From Candidatus Obscuribacterales bacterium (GTDB lineage: Bacteria; Cyanobacteriota; Vampirovibrionia; Obscuribacterales; Obscuribacteraceae): a stretch of DNA of 37,515 bases. The notes under the pieces are model-generated. The model was not told where the DNA came from. It did not search any database and saw nothing but the letters and a program-made list of their open reading frames with translations. The stretch lies in NCBI GenBank assembly GCA_021732025.1, contig JAKFVU010000030.1, forward strand, positions 1 through 37,515, in the 5' to 3' direction. This document shows positions 16,607 to 24,949 of the stretch, piece by piece. Both the position numbers and the translations under genes were made by a program. Numbering within the stretch: the stretch's first letter is position 1; each line of letters starts with the position of its first letter.

Positions 16607-17245
16607 ATGAACACAACGGTCCAGATAACACCAGCACCTGCCAAGACCACTTCGCCCAGGCGCTCGCGCTTTCCTGGCAAAGAGTCCGGTTCGGTTTCGT
16701 TCAACCTGACAGCCCTAGGTCGTCAGTTGTTAAAAGAACAAGCCGCTTCCGCCAGCGTTTCGAATGGCGATTACGTAGAAATGCTTATTCGTGAACGCGC
16801 TGGCTTGGCCCCCTTGAGATTACCCCCTCAAGCTAAACAAACCGGCCCTAAAGGTGGTGCCAAATCGTTCTTCTTTGGTAAGAACCGTGGAACCACTACT
16901 GCCGTATGTGTAACCCCTATGGCCCACCGTTTGCTCGACGAACAAGTCGCAGCTTCACGTATGAGCCGTGGTGATTACATAGAGTACTTACTGCGCGAAA
17001 AAGCCGGTCTCATCGAAGAGACCTTCAGAGCTTATGCCGCTCAACAACAAGCCGCTGCTGCAGCTGCCGCTGCCGCTCCTGCTGTCGTTCAAGCAGTACA
17101 AGCACCTGCAACTCAAGTTAACTTCGCCCCCCCTGCCATCCAGCAAGTACAGCAACCTGTACAACCTGTGCAACAGCCAGTTGTTGAAGTTACCTACGCT
17201 CAACCAGTCATCACACCAGTGACTGATTGGAACTCAGGCAGCTAA
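16607..17245 (+). CDS. Tandem ribbon-helix-helix-like protein with Ala/Gln/Pro-rich tail
   Basis: This 212-aa protein carries two copies of one unit, at about 29-67 and 98-135. Shared positions read V.....R.LL.EQ.A..S.GDY.E.L.RE.AGL. Each copy suits a beta-strand followed by two helices, as in Arc/MetJ-type ribbon-helix-helix DNA-binding domains. The N-terminus and the linker (68-97) are basic and Pro/Gly-rich. Residues 140-212 are an Ala-run followed by Gln/Pro/Val-rich disordered sequence. RHH proteins normally bind DNA as dimers, so two units in one chain could form an internal dimer. That DNA-binding role is an inference. No Shine-Dalgarno is evident at the ATG. A strong terminator follows at 17276. 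Confidence 0.78.
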   Translation: MNTTVQITPAPAKTTSPRRSRFPGKESGSVSFNLTALGRQLLKEQAASASVSNGDYVEMLIRERAGLAPLRLPPQAKQTGPKGGAKSFFFGKNRGTTTAVCVTPMAHRLLDEQVAASRMSRGDYIEYLLREKAGLIEETFRAYAAQQQAAAAAAAAAPAVVQAVQAPATQVNFAPPAIQQVQQPVQPVQQPVVEVTYAQPVITPVTDWNSGS

Positions 17246-17275
17246 TCTAGCACTAGCTATTAGTCCTCCTTTCGA

Positions 17276-17308
17276 TGGAATCTCTCCTTAGGGAGAGGTT
17301 CCATTTTT
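17276..17308 (+). terminator. Rho-independent terminator after the tandem RHH-like gene
   Basis: TGGAA-CTCTCC pairs with GGAGAG-TTCCA, with one small internal mismatch and a TTAG loop. A run of five T follows directly. It lies 31 bp after the stop codon. Confidence 0.85.
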
Positions 17309-17334
17309 GGTTGTACAGTTTTGCCTTGAGGCTC

Positions 17335-17406
17335 TAGTTCTTGATCTAGTTCTTGATCTAGTTCTTGATCTAGTTCGGGCTCTATTTCTCGATCTAGCTC
17401 GGGCTC
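17335..17406. repeat. 12-bp tandem repeat (minisatellite), six units
   Basis: Three perfect copies of TAGTTCTTGATC (17335-17370) are followed by three diverged copies (TAGTTCGGGCTC, TATTTCTCGATC, TAGCTCGGGCTC). The period is exactly 12 bp throughout. It sits between a terminator and the start of the metalloprotease gene, so it could influence that promoter or be neutral slippage. Read on the minus strand it would encode an Arg/Ser/Thr run, but I see no support for that frame being a gene. Confidence 0.85.
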
Positions 17407-17453
17407 GAGATGGTTTCACGAGTTTTTCATGGCAGCCTGGGTAAATTAAGGGC

Positions 17454-18377
17454 ATGTCAGACGCTCCCACCAAAGACCAACCGAAAGTAGCCGACGCCAG
17501 CAAAGGCGCCGTCGAGTCTAACGACAATGCCGGGCTCAAGTTCGAAGGCTACAAAGTGCCGCTTACCAGCGACCAAAAGATAGCCTCAGCCTCTGGCCAA
17601 TCCAGAGATGGTCTATCAAATATGGGCGACCAGCTCAGAAATCTACAAACAGCTCAGCTCAGCGATAGAGCTGCCAGCGGAGATAGAACCGGCAGCGGTG
17701 ACAAGACTAGCGTAAATGATAAAGCTTTAATTGGCGACCGAGCCGGCAGACCTATTTTAGAAGTTCAGAATCGCGGCACGAGTGAAGCGTTTGCCCAGGA
17801 GGTGGCCAAAGGTGTGGCTACCCTTCCCGAGAAAGTCGCCAAAGAACTAAAAGATATGGGCGTTCAGATCAACGTATTCAAAGATATCTTCGAATACGAC
17901 CGGGCCATGGGTACCAATAAAGCAAAAATGGTCGTCAACGGTCAAAATGTCGCTCTCGATGCTCCTTCGTTATTTGACGGCAAAGGCAAACCGCCAAATA
18001 TTGCAGTATTCGAGCAACTGGGCGACGGCACCGCAGTAAGCTCTTTGAAAAATACTGACGTCGCTGGTCTAGCCAGGCACGAAGCCGGCCATGCCTACAG
18101 CGCCGCCCATGGCTTCCTTTCGGTGCAAGACAAGAACTTCCAAGCCGCCTTCGTCAACGACATCAACAGCATTTCTCCAGCAAAAATGCAGCAACTGGTG
18201 AAAGAAGCACAACCGGGCGGTCCCTTGAACTACTATCTGGGTTCGCCATCCAAAGAAGAATTCTTTGCCGAAGCCTTCGCCACTGCCACCGGCCAAGGCA
18301 GCGACAAACATGCCAACAGACGCATGCGAGAGCTTTTCCCCACTGTCATGAAGTACATGCGAGAATCGACCAAATAG
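17454..18377 (+). CDS. Zinc metallopeptidase resembling anthrax lethal factor catalytic domain (ATLF/M34-like)
   Basis: This 307-aa protein has a disordered Ser/Asp/Lys/Gly-rich first 100 residues and a C-terminal zincin domain. The zinc site is HEAGH at 209-213. About 56 residues on, EEFFAEAF at 268-275 supplies the glutamate ligand, probably E269. Lethal factor has HEFGH and EFFAEAF in the same order and at similar spacing, with E735 as third ligand. Residues 110-205 (VAKELKDMGVQINVF, then PNIAVFEQ) match the general beta-strand layout before such sites. No classical signal peptide is present, so it acts in the cytosol or leaves by another route. The start has TAAGGG just upstream. The target protein is unknown. 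It could be a general ATLF-fold protease and not a toxin. Confidence 0.82.
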   Translation: MSDAPTKDQPKVADASKGAVESNDNAGLKFEGYKVPLTSDQKIASASGQSRDGLSNMGDQLRNLQTAQLSDRAASGDRTGSGDKTSVNDKALIGDRAGRPILEVQNRGTSEAFAQEVAKGVATLPEKVAKELKDMGVQINVFKDIFEYDRAMGTNKAKMVVNGQNVALDAPSLFDGKGKPPNIAVFEQLGDGTAVSSLKNTDVAGLARHEAGHAYSAAHGFLSVQDKNFQAAFVNDINSISPAKMQQLVKEAQPGGPLNYYLGSPSKEEFFAEAFATATGQGSDKHANRRMRELFPTVMKYMRESTK

Positions 18378-18433
18378 TAATAGCTCATTTGCGAATTATG
18401 GTGCACAGCGCCGTTTAGACTATGATTTGATCT

Positions 18434-19024
18434 ATGAGTGAATGGGCGATTAGTCAGATGAAAAGCAATCCAAAATTACTAGCTGCTTCCACATTAGCTC
18501 TTTGTGCGCTTTTGCTTCTGCCTATATTCTGTGGCCTTAAGGCCGTTGCAAAAGAGGTAGTGGCGATTGAGGTAGTGGCGAAAGAAGCCGGTGGCGATTG
18601 GTCTGAGCACCTTCAGATTAGTCAGGTTGGCGATTTTTCCACGACGGAGTTTAAGCCCTATACACCGAGCGCTTACTTTGGACCCGTAGATAGTAGCTAT
18701 CAAAGTCCCCCGTCCACAACACCTATCAAGCCTATCGACAAAAAGTCTAGACTTTTCGCAGAGCCGACATTTGATGATATTTTTGGCTTAAATAAAGACG
18801 GTCTATTGAAGCGTTTTCCATCACCTAACTTCAAACATAAAGCCGACTTTTCGCAAATCAAATGGCACGGCACAGACGTCTCATCCCTCTTAGAGCTGCG
18901 CTTTAAAAAGGGAAGAGTCTCACAAGTCCGCCTCTCCACTCATTATGGCTATCCTCGACCTGGCACCACCAGCGATGTCGAAGTGGGAAAATGGATAACT
19001 GCGCCAATCAAAAAACAAAAATAG
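18434..19024 (+). CDS. Small exported hypothetical protein
   Basis: This 196-aa protein has a Lys-containing N-region and a hydrophobic stretch at about 16-36 ending near LKAVAKE, consistent with a signal peptide or single TM anchor. The rest is soluble, with aromatic/Pro-rich sequence and a basic C-terminus. I recognise no family. It lies 56 bp downstream of the metalloprotease gene on the same strand. Its TAG stop is inside the left arm of the palindromic terminator at 19017-19044. Confidence 0.7.
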   Translation: MSEWAISQMKSNPKLLAASTLALCALLLLPIFCGLKAVAKEVVAIEVVAKEAGGDWSEHLQISQVGDFSTTEFKPYTPSAYFGPVDSSYQSPPSTTPIKPIDKKSRLFAEPTFDDIFGLNKDGLLKRFPSPNFKHKADFSQIKWHGTDVSSLLELRFKKGRVSQVRLSTHYGYPRPGTTSDVEVGKWITAPIKKQK

Positions 19025-19044
19025 GTGTATATACACCTATTTTT
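19017..19044. terminator. Perfectly palindromic bidirectional terminator
   Basis: A 28-bp perfect palindrome has an A-run on the left, the core ATAGGTGTATATACACCTAT and a T-run on the right. It lies between convergent genes (18434 plus, 19086 minus) and can end transcription from both sides. Confidence 0.85.
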
Positions 19045-19085
19045 GCGGCAGAGAAACCTATGCGCTTACCAAACTGAACTATTTA

Positions 19086-21554
19086 TTAGCCAGGATTAGC
19101 GGCCTGAGTCGCGATTGCACTCGAACCAGCACTAGTAGTTCTTGCATGTTGAGCAGCATAAGAAAGAATAGCTTCCACCTGACTCAAATAGTTAGCGATG
19201 TACTGAGCGCGGAAACCGCGTTGAATAAACGCTTCTAGTCTCAACCACTCACGCACTGTGGCGTGCAGTGAAGTGACATCTTTGAGCACTGCATCAATTT
19301 CTTCAGGCTTCGAATTGCTCGGCAAGTTATGCAAAACTTTCTGCACTGAGTCGAGCTGATTGACCACATCGTTGGTGCTTGCAGTATCAGACATGATGCG
19401 CTTCTTAGGGTCTTGCAAGTAGCGATTGACCATGGTGGAAAAATCGTCAAACAAGAGGCGGCTAGCCTTAATAGGGTCTGACTGAGGCGTCATTGTGGTT
19501 GGCCTTCTATAAGGGCCGACCTTGAGCATGTTGACCTTCTTATCATCAAGGTGGGCTACTGCAAACATGGTCGTTCCTAATGTACCAATCACGCGAGCAG
19601 TATCAAGTTGCTCGACAAGACCGGCGGTATCAAGCTGTCTGATAGACAAGCCCGGATAAGATAGGGCTTTATCTGCAGTAGACTCTCGGACAAAACCGGC
19701 AGCATCATTGAGTTCTTTCGGAGTGCCGACATAGGTCATCGGATTAAGCGTATCGACCCAACCGTTAGCCACCCAAACTTCCCATTCCTGTTGAATAGCG
19801 TTCATGCGCATGCGTTTAGGCATACCATAAACTGCTGCTGAAATACGAATTCCAGGCTTAGCTGCACGCAGCGAGTCGGACATTTCTTTGACGAAACTAC
19901 TGATGTTGTTTGCTTTCCAATGAATCCACATCGTTCTGGTGTCTTCATCAAGGCGATCGAGAGATAGCCCTGTTTCACGCTCAAACTTCTGCCGACCCAG
20001 CCAATTGAAGCCCATTTCAGAGCCTTTGTTATTGAACGGATAGCGGATGTAATCGAGCTGTATACCGTCAACGGGGTAGCGGTTCACTACTTCGAAAATT
20101 AAGCTCTTTATGTAGGCACGACACTCAGGATTTGATGGGTCTAACCAGTACTCAAATTGTCGTGGTGGCACAAAAGCACCTGTTTGAGAAGCTAGGCCCC
20201 AAGCGAAATCATGACTGGTCAGCACAGGACCGGGATAATCAGCCTCTTTGCCGATGATTGGATTGTGCTTCACATTGCCAACGTTAAAGGTCCAGAACCA
20301 AGCATGAAACTCCATGTTTCGTTTTTTTGCTTCAGAAATGGCGCAACCAAGCGGATCCCAGCCAAGTGTTTCAGGATTCTGTGTGCCAACTTTAGAGGGG
20401 AACATAGCGAAGCCCGCGTTGTTGGTTTCGAAATAGACCACATTGATATTGGCTGTCTTCAACTTATCGAAGAGTTGTGCCATTCCTTTGGCACCACGGG
20501 TGGAGACAATGGTTCCTCTGTCGAGCCAGACAGAACGGGCTTCAACTGGACGAACAGGCATCGATTGAGCAAAAGCCATGGCGAAGTCTTGACGAGCTTT
20601 TTGTACATGCTCATCGGCTTCTAAGAAGCGTCTATCGCTATAGGCTTGCTGGAATGATTTGACATGCTCAACAGCAGAATCATAAGCCGATTGAATAGTT
20701 TTTAAAGGCACTGAAAACTCGGCTTGCTTAGCGGTTTTCATTGCTTCATCTGTACGCTTAGATAGATAATCTAACTCTTGCGATATCGTTTGATAATCAG
20801 CAAAACTAATTTGCACTGCGGCGGCCTGAGTAATACCCGGTGAAAGGGCATCTAGTGCTTGCGAGATCATCAAGGCGTTGCTTGAAACTTCTCCCTGCAA
20901 ACCAGGAGCCCAGCCCATGAAAATTACATTGCCGGCGCGGGCAATACCGATACCTAGCTCTTGACCGCTAGCATCTTGCCACGTCGCTATGCTGCTACCA
21001 GTAGAACTCAAGGCTAGTTGCGATATTACACTAGCAATAGCAAACTCAGCTGACGGTGCACTCTGTGAGTTGGCTTTCCAGACCAGTTTGTTTACTTCTT
21101 TGATGGTTGCTTGCTTAGCGGAGGCCACACCAGCGAGAGCCTCTAATGCTTGAGCACCAGCTCCAGGAACACCAGCGCCATCAGTGATGAGAAGTTTTCC
21201 TCCACCGCGAGCGAAATCAGTTAGAGCAGCAACTTCAGCCGTTGGCAAATCTACCAACAGCGGCACTACGATTACTTTGTAGCCAGAAAGTTTTGAGACC
21301 CCAGCATCAACGTCGCTATCACTTAATTCATCGTAGCGAACATTGGCACCATCAAGAGACTTGCGAAAGACTTTGTAGTCATCTTCAAAAGCACCGATAT
21401 GCTGATCTTGGTATACCGCACCATTTCGACCGCTTTTCAAAATGGCCACTGGCGAGGCTGCCCATGCGGGTGCGACAAGGGCCAATTGAACTAAACCTTG
21501 AAGTAGCCCCGTCATTAAGAGCAGACTTAAGACCGAGCTTTTAACTTTTGCCAT
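19086..21554 (-). CDS. Exported glycosyl hydrolase-like protein (GHL10 / DUF187-type TIM barrel)
   Basis: This 822-aa secreted protein has a signal peptide ending APAWA near residue 32. Residues 35-245 look like a flavodoxin-fold, ThuA/amidotransferase-like domain (VAILKSGRNGAVY, YKVIVVPLLVDLP, GGGKLLITDGAG). A helical linker of about 250-335 follows. Residues 338 to about 690 match the GHL10 barrel: EARSVWLDRGT, NINVVYFETNN, FHAWFWTFNVGN, YWLDPSNPECR, VDGIQLDYIRYPFN, RISAAVYGMPK and LNPMTYVG. A helical C-terminal part follows. Members are predicted glycosidases acting on polysaccharide or cell-wall glycans; the substrate is unknown. The conserved barrel Asp and Tyr residues are present, so it is likely active. 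The gene appears monocistronic. Confidence 0.88.
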   Translation of the reverse strand: MAKVKSSVLSLLLMTGLLQGLVQLALVAPAWAASPVAILKSGRNGAVYQDQHIGAFEDDYKVFRKSLDGANVRYDELSDSDVDAGVSKLSGYKVIVVPLLVDLPTAEVAALTDFARGGGKLLITDGAGVPGAGAQALEALAGVASAKQATIKEVNKLVWKANSQSAPSAEFAIASVISQLALSSTGSSIATWQDASGQELGIGIARAGNVIFMGWAPGLQGEVSSNALMISQALDALSPGITQAAAVQISFADYQTISQELDYLSKRTDEAMKTAKQAEFSVPLKTIQSAYDSAVEHVKSFQQAYSDRRFLEADEHVQKARQDFAMAFAQSMPVRPVEARSVWLDRGTIVSTRGAKGMAQLFDKLKTANINVVYFETNNAGFAMFPSKVGTQNPETLGWDPLGCAISEAKKRNMEFHAWFWTFNVGNVKHNPIIGKEADYPGPVLTSHDFAWGLASQTGAFVPPRQFEYWLDPSNPECRAYIKSLIFEVVNRYPVDGIQLDYIRYPFNNKGSEMGFNWLGRQKFERETGLSLDRLDEDTRTMWIHWKANNISSFVKEMSDSLRAAKPGIRISAAVYGMPKRMRMNAIQQEWEVWVANGWVDTLNPMTYVGTPKELNDAAGFVRESTADKALSYPGLSIRQLDTAGLVEQLDTARVIGTLGTTMFAVAHLDDKKVNMLKVGPYRRPTTMTPQSDPIKASRLLFDDFSTMVNRYLQDPKKRIMSDTASTNDVVNQLDSVQKVLHNLPSNSKPEEIDAVLKDVTSLHATVREWLRLEAFIQRGFRAQYIANYLSQVEAILSYAAQHARTTSAGSSAIATQAANPG

Positions 21555-21677
21555 TGACCCTCGCTGAGATACTTTGATCGCTGTACTAAAAATGTGTGTT
21601 GTGGACTATGAAGGCAGGTCTGAAATAAATAGTTCTCAATTATGAAATTGAACGATGTAGACAGTGTGAAGGGCTAC

Positions 21678-22190
21678 CTAATGGCTGTTATTGCGAGATT
21701 TGGTCAATCTGTCGAGATCGCGTTTGGTCTCTTTCTTGGCAATGTTCTCGCGTTTGTCATACAACTTGCGACCTTTTGCCAAGGCCAAATCAACTTTTAC
21801 CAAATGGCCTTTGAAGTACATTTTAAGCGGAATTAGTGCCAGACCCTTTTCCTGCATGTTCGATTTCAACTTAAGAATTTGCTTCTTATGAACTAGCAAG
21901 CGGCGCTTGCGCAGCGGCTCGTGGTTGAATCGATTACCAAAGTCGTACGGAGATATATGGCAGCTATATAGCCAAAGCTCTCCGCCCTCTACCTTAACGA
22001 AGGCGTCGGCTAAATTAGCCTTGCCAGCTCGGATAGATTTAACTTCAGTACCAAATAAAGCGATGCCAGCTTCTAAGGTGTCAAGAATTTCGTAGTCGTG
22101 ACGTGCGCGCCGATTGTCAGCCACTGTCTTAAAGAATGGCTTCTCATCTTTTGCTGTCTTCTTAACTGGTTGCTTAGTCGGCTGAGTCAT
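21678..22190 (-). CDS. smpB: SsrA-binding protein SmpB
   Basis: SmpB binds tmRNA and delivers it to stalled ribosomes for trans-translation. The 170 aa begin with a basic tail, then NRRARHDYEILDTLEAGIAL, GTEVKSIRAGKANLADAF, LWLYSCHISPYDFGNRFNHE, RKRRLLVHKKQI and KGRKLYDKRENIAKKE, all hallmarks of the family. The N-terminal extension of about 20 residues before the OB-fold core is longer than in E. coli. The tmRNA gene (ssrA) is not seen in the window. Confidence 0.97.
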   Translation of the reverse strand: MTQPTKQPVKKTAKDEKPFFKTVADNRRARHDYEILDTLEAGIALFGTEVKSIRAGKANLADAFVKVEGGELWLYSCHISPYDFGNRFNHEPLRKRRLLVHKKQILKLKSNMQEKGLALIPLKMYFKGHLVKVDLALAKGRKLYDKRENIAKKETKRDLDRLTKSRNNSH

Positions 22191-22224
22191 CTAAATAGTA
22201 CGGTCGGCATCTCAGTATAGCCGG

Positions 22225-22243
22225 GTAGCTATTAGTTAGCTAC
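22225..22243. other. Small inverted repeat upstream of smpB and the GNAT gene
   Basis: GTAGCT and AGCTAC form a perfect 6-bp stem around a 7-base loop in the divergent smpB/GNAT spacer. It could be an operator or a transcript hairpin; no T-run follows. A second short stem CGCTT/AAGCG lies at 22312-22324. Confidence 0.3.
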
Positions 22244-22340
22244 TCTCATGGCCACTTTCATCAGCTTCTTCAAACAGCTTATTGCAGAGCTGCGGAGGTA
22301 AGACTCAGCCCCGCTTGGCAAGCGTGGTATCATCTTTATT

Positions 22341-23447
22341 ATGATCAAAATCGAGCCACTATTTGCCACAGAATCGACACAGGTTCGCGCCTTATTGCGT
22401 CACCAAGGCGAGCCGGTGCCCTATGAAAGCTTCTGTGCCGAAGACCGATACATGATTACTGGTCTTACTTTTTGGCAACACTGGCTGCCCTGTCACTGGC
22501 ATATTTCGCCATCAGTATATGTAGCGAAAGAAGACGGCTTAGTGATTGGCATGATTTCGCTTCATCCTATTGGCAAATCAAAAAACTGCTGGCAAGTCGA
22601 TCACCTAGTGGTGCATCCCAATCACCGAGGCCGGGGCATAGCCCAAGAGTTGTTGCGTTTTGCCTTTGCTCTTTTCGGCAGCCAGGGCATTAGCCATTTC
22701 GTAGCTGAAGCCTCAGACCAGAATCAGGCAGCTTTAGCCATTCTTGCCAACTGCGGGTTTCGTCGCTCTGCTCGCATAACTCACTATCAAGTGCCAGCTG
22801 ACTTAAAGATTGACGCAAAAGTCGACGCCAAAGCAGAAGAAAATTTCCGCTTAGCCATTCCTGAAGACCAAGCAAGTCTTTTTCAGTTGCATCAAGACGT
22901 GCTGCCGGCCGACTTGCGGCTGACATTTCAATATTTGCCAGAAGACTTTTATGTCTTTCCCCTCAAAGTGGAAAGCCTCGACAAGCTGGCTCGCCGCTTG
23001 ATTCGACGCAAAAGTTGGTTCTGGGTAGCCAGCGACTCTGAACGTAAAGTGATTACCTCAGCTTGCCGCGTCACCGCCCATCGCGAGGGCGACTATCACC
23101 TCGAATTCGCTGTGCATCCCGGTTGGGCGCATACTTCACGCGATCTCGTCAATTTTGTTCTATCTATAATGCGCCGGGCCGGAATGAAAGGCATGGTCAT
23201 CGCCAAAGCCTACGATTATCAAAATTCAGTCATTGAAGCTCTTGAAGAAGCAGGCCTAGAGAGGGCCGGAGACTTCTCACTACTGACTCGAGACCACTGG
23301 CTGAGAGCTAAGTCTCCGCCCAAGAAGCTCTCACTCGAGCGCACCGTGGGGCTCAACCCCCTGGGCAAACCAGCTATCAATATTCCCAAGACTTTTGTAG
23401 CGCCAGAAGCTCATCAGCCGTTCCTCTTGAAAGCCGACCGCTCTTAA
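22341..23447 (+). CDS. Tandem GNAT-domain N-acetyltransferase
   Basis: This 368-aa protein has two acetyltransferase-like halves. The N-terminal half (about 1-130) shows the full GNAT signature: LVIGMISLHPIG, WQVDHLVVHPNHRGRGIAQE with the acetyl-CoA loop at 95-101, then NQAALAILANCGFRR. The C-terminal half (about 150-330) keeps the fold pattern (HLEFAVHPGWAHTSRDLVNF and NSVIEALEEAGLERAGDFSLL) but has no clear Q/RxxGxG loop, so it may be a non-catalytic partner domain. Substrate unknown. It stands alone, divergent from smpB. Confidence 0.87.
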   Translation: MIKIEPLFATESTQVRALLRHQGEPVPYESFCAEDRYMITGLTFWQHWLPCHWHISPSVYVAKEDGLVIGMISLHPIGKSKNCWQVDHLVVHPNHRGRGIAQELLRFAFALFGSQGISHFVAEASDQNQAALAILANCGFRRSARITHYQVPADLKIDAKVDAKAEENFRLAIPEDQASLFQLHQDVLPADLRLTFQYLPEDFYVFPLKVESLDKLARRLIRRKSWFWVASDSERKVITSACRVTAHREGDYHLEFAVHPGWAHTSRDLVNFVLSIMRRAGMKGMVIAKAYDYQNSVIEALEEAGLERAGDFSLLTRDHWLRAKSPPKKLSLERTVGLNPLGKPAINIPKTFVAPEAHQPFLLKADRS

Positions 23448-23708
23448 CGCTATTTGTGATAACCAGTTAAGAATGGGTCGTTTTTGAGCCATTTAGCCTA
23501 AGAATTCGATCATTTGGCTTTTGCTTTGTAAAGGATTTTGGAAAGTCCGCTGTATCCCCTGGGCTCATCTGATAATCTGAAAACTTGCCGATACCCATGT
23601 TGGTTAGTTGTCTTTGCAGCTGTCCAAACTTTTATGGGTTATTAGCTAGTTTTTGTTCTGTCCGTTTCAGTTTACGTTCAAATAGTCGTAGTTCTTAGGA
23701 GTGCAGTG

Positions 23709-24116
23709 GTGCCTACCATCAATCAGTTGATCAGACGCGAAAGAAGCAAGGTGACTTACAAGACCAAGTCTCCAGCTCTCAAATCTTGCCCTCAGAGAAG
23801 GGGCGTTTGCACCCAGGTGAAGACAACAACCCCTAAGAAGCCGAACTCAGCACTTCGCAAGATTGCCAGAGTACGTCTTACAAACGGTATTGAAATCACA
23901 GCCTACATTCCTGGTGTTGGCCACAACTTGCAAGAGCACTCAGTCGTGCTAGTAAGAGGCGGTCGGGTTAAGGATCTTCCAGGCGTTCGCTACCACATCG
24001 TCAGAGGCGCCCTCGATACAGCTGGCGTTAAAGACCGCAAACAAAGCCGTTCTAAGTACGGTGCTAAGCGTCCTAAGCCAGGCGCTCCAGCTGCAGCAGC
24101 CGGCAAGAAGAAATAA
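23709..24116 (+). CDS. rpsL: 30S ribosomal protein S12
   Basis: This is a core small-subunit protein at the decoding centre. It contains [62 protein letters not shown] and a basic C-terminus. I choose the GTG at 23709 because S12 proteins begin MPTINQL and AGGAG at 23697-23701 is 7 bases upstream; another GTG lies directly before at 23706. The loop residues tied to streptomycin resistance (the Lys in PKKPNS, the Lys in GGRVKDLP) are wild type. It heads the str cluster with rpsG 34 bp downstream. Confidence 0.98.
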   Translation: MPTINQLIRRERSKVTYKTKSPALKSCPQRRGVCTQVKTTTPKKPNSALRKIARVRLTNGIEITAYIPGVGHNLQEHSVVLVRGGRVKDLPGVRYHIVRGALDTAGVKDRKQSRSKYGAKRPKPGAPAAAAGKKK

Positions 24117-24150
24117 GCCTCAATCGTAATTTAAATAGGAATAGATAAGA

Positions 24151-24621
24151 ATGTCTCGCAGAAAGCAAGCAGATAAAAGAATTACCGTAGCTGACCCTGT
24201 ATTCAACAGCCAACAGGTCTCACGCTTCGTCAACCGCATGATGCAGCGCGGCAAGCGCAGCACCGCCCAGAGCCTTTTCTATGATGCTCTTCAAATTCTC
24301 AAAGATCGCACCAAGCAAGAGCCTCTAGATGTTTTCAACAAAGCGTTGAAGAACGTCACTCCTCTTGTAGAAGTTAAAGCCCGCCGCGTTGGTGGTTCTA
24401 CCTACCAAGTTCCAGTTGAAGTTAAGTCTTCACGCGGTTTCGCTCTTGCCTCACAATGGCTCATCGCCAACAGCCGCAAGAGACCAGGTCGCACTTTCGC
24501 CGAGCGTCTTTCAGCCGAACTAGTTGATGCCAGCAACGGCACCGGCGCATCGGTTAAGAAGCGCGACGAAACACACAAGATGGCTGAAGCCAACAAAGCT
24601 TTCGCTCACTACCGCTACTAA
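24151..24621 (+). CDS. rpsG: 30S ribosomal protein S7
   Basis: This 156-aa assembly protein binds the 3' major domain of 16S rRNA. Family marks are VNRMMQRGKRSTAQSLFYDAL, PLVEVKARRVGGSTYQVPVEV, ALASQWLIANSRKRPGRTFAERLSAEL and KKRDETHKMAEANKAFAHYR. The length is standard. The rpsL-rpsG order is the conserved str arrangement. A strong terminator follows it. Confidence 0.98.
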   Translation: MSRRKQADKRITVADPVFNSQQVSRFVNRMMQRGKRSTAQSLFYDALQILKDRTKQEPLDVFNKALKNVTPLVEVKARRVGGSTYQVPVEVKSSRGFALASQWLIANSRKRPGRTFAERLSAELVDASNGTGASVKKRDETHKMAEANKAFAHYRY

Positions 24622-24654
24622 ACTGAATTAGTTAGCCTGATTCACTCAATATTT

Positions 24655-24687
24655 AAAAACGCTTCGGCCATTGGTCGAAGCGTTTTT
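24655..24687. terminator. Strong terminator hairpin between rpsG and fusA
   Basis: Fifteen bases (AAAAACGCTTCGGCC) pair with GGTCGAAGCGTTTTT around an ATT loop, with one G-T pair. A T-run closes the hairpin. It is symmetrical enough to work on both strands. Confidence 0.88.
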
Positions 24688-24949
24688 GTGAAAACTGTTG
24701 TACAACGTCTTATGGAAGTTCTTTGCAAGCAACTAATTTCCCGACAGCAGTTATATCTGTTTGTAAAGAATGCTCAGTCAATTCTGAATATCTTTATGAA
24801 GGATATAAAGATGGTGCGATACCAGGTGGTAACCTAAGTTTGGTCTTTCCAAGAAGAGCGTTCATTAGCGCGCTCGCGAGAAAGGTCGTCAACACCAGTG
24901 GTTGAGCACAGCAAGATAGTACCCAGCTAGTTATATTTGGAAGGTTCAA

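Noticed and set aside
17288..17539. Minus-strand frame coding an Arg/Ser/Thr-rich repeat
   Set aside because: It is the reading of the 12-bp minisatellite and terminator, overlaps the metalloprotease start, and has no supporting signals.
24723..24905. 60-codon frame (TTG start) in the rpsG-fusA spacer with a CKEC motif
   Set aside because: No ribosome binding site, no recognisable family, and a second overlapping 41-codon ATG frame at 24712 is equally open; probably the fusA leader.
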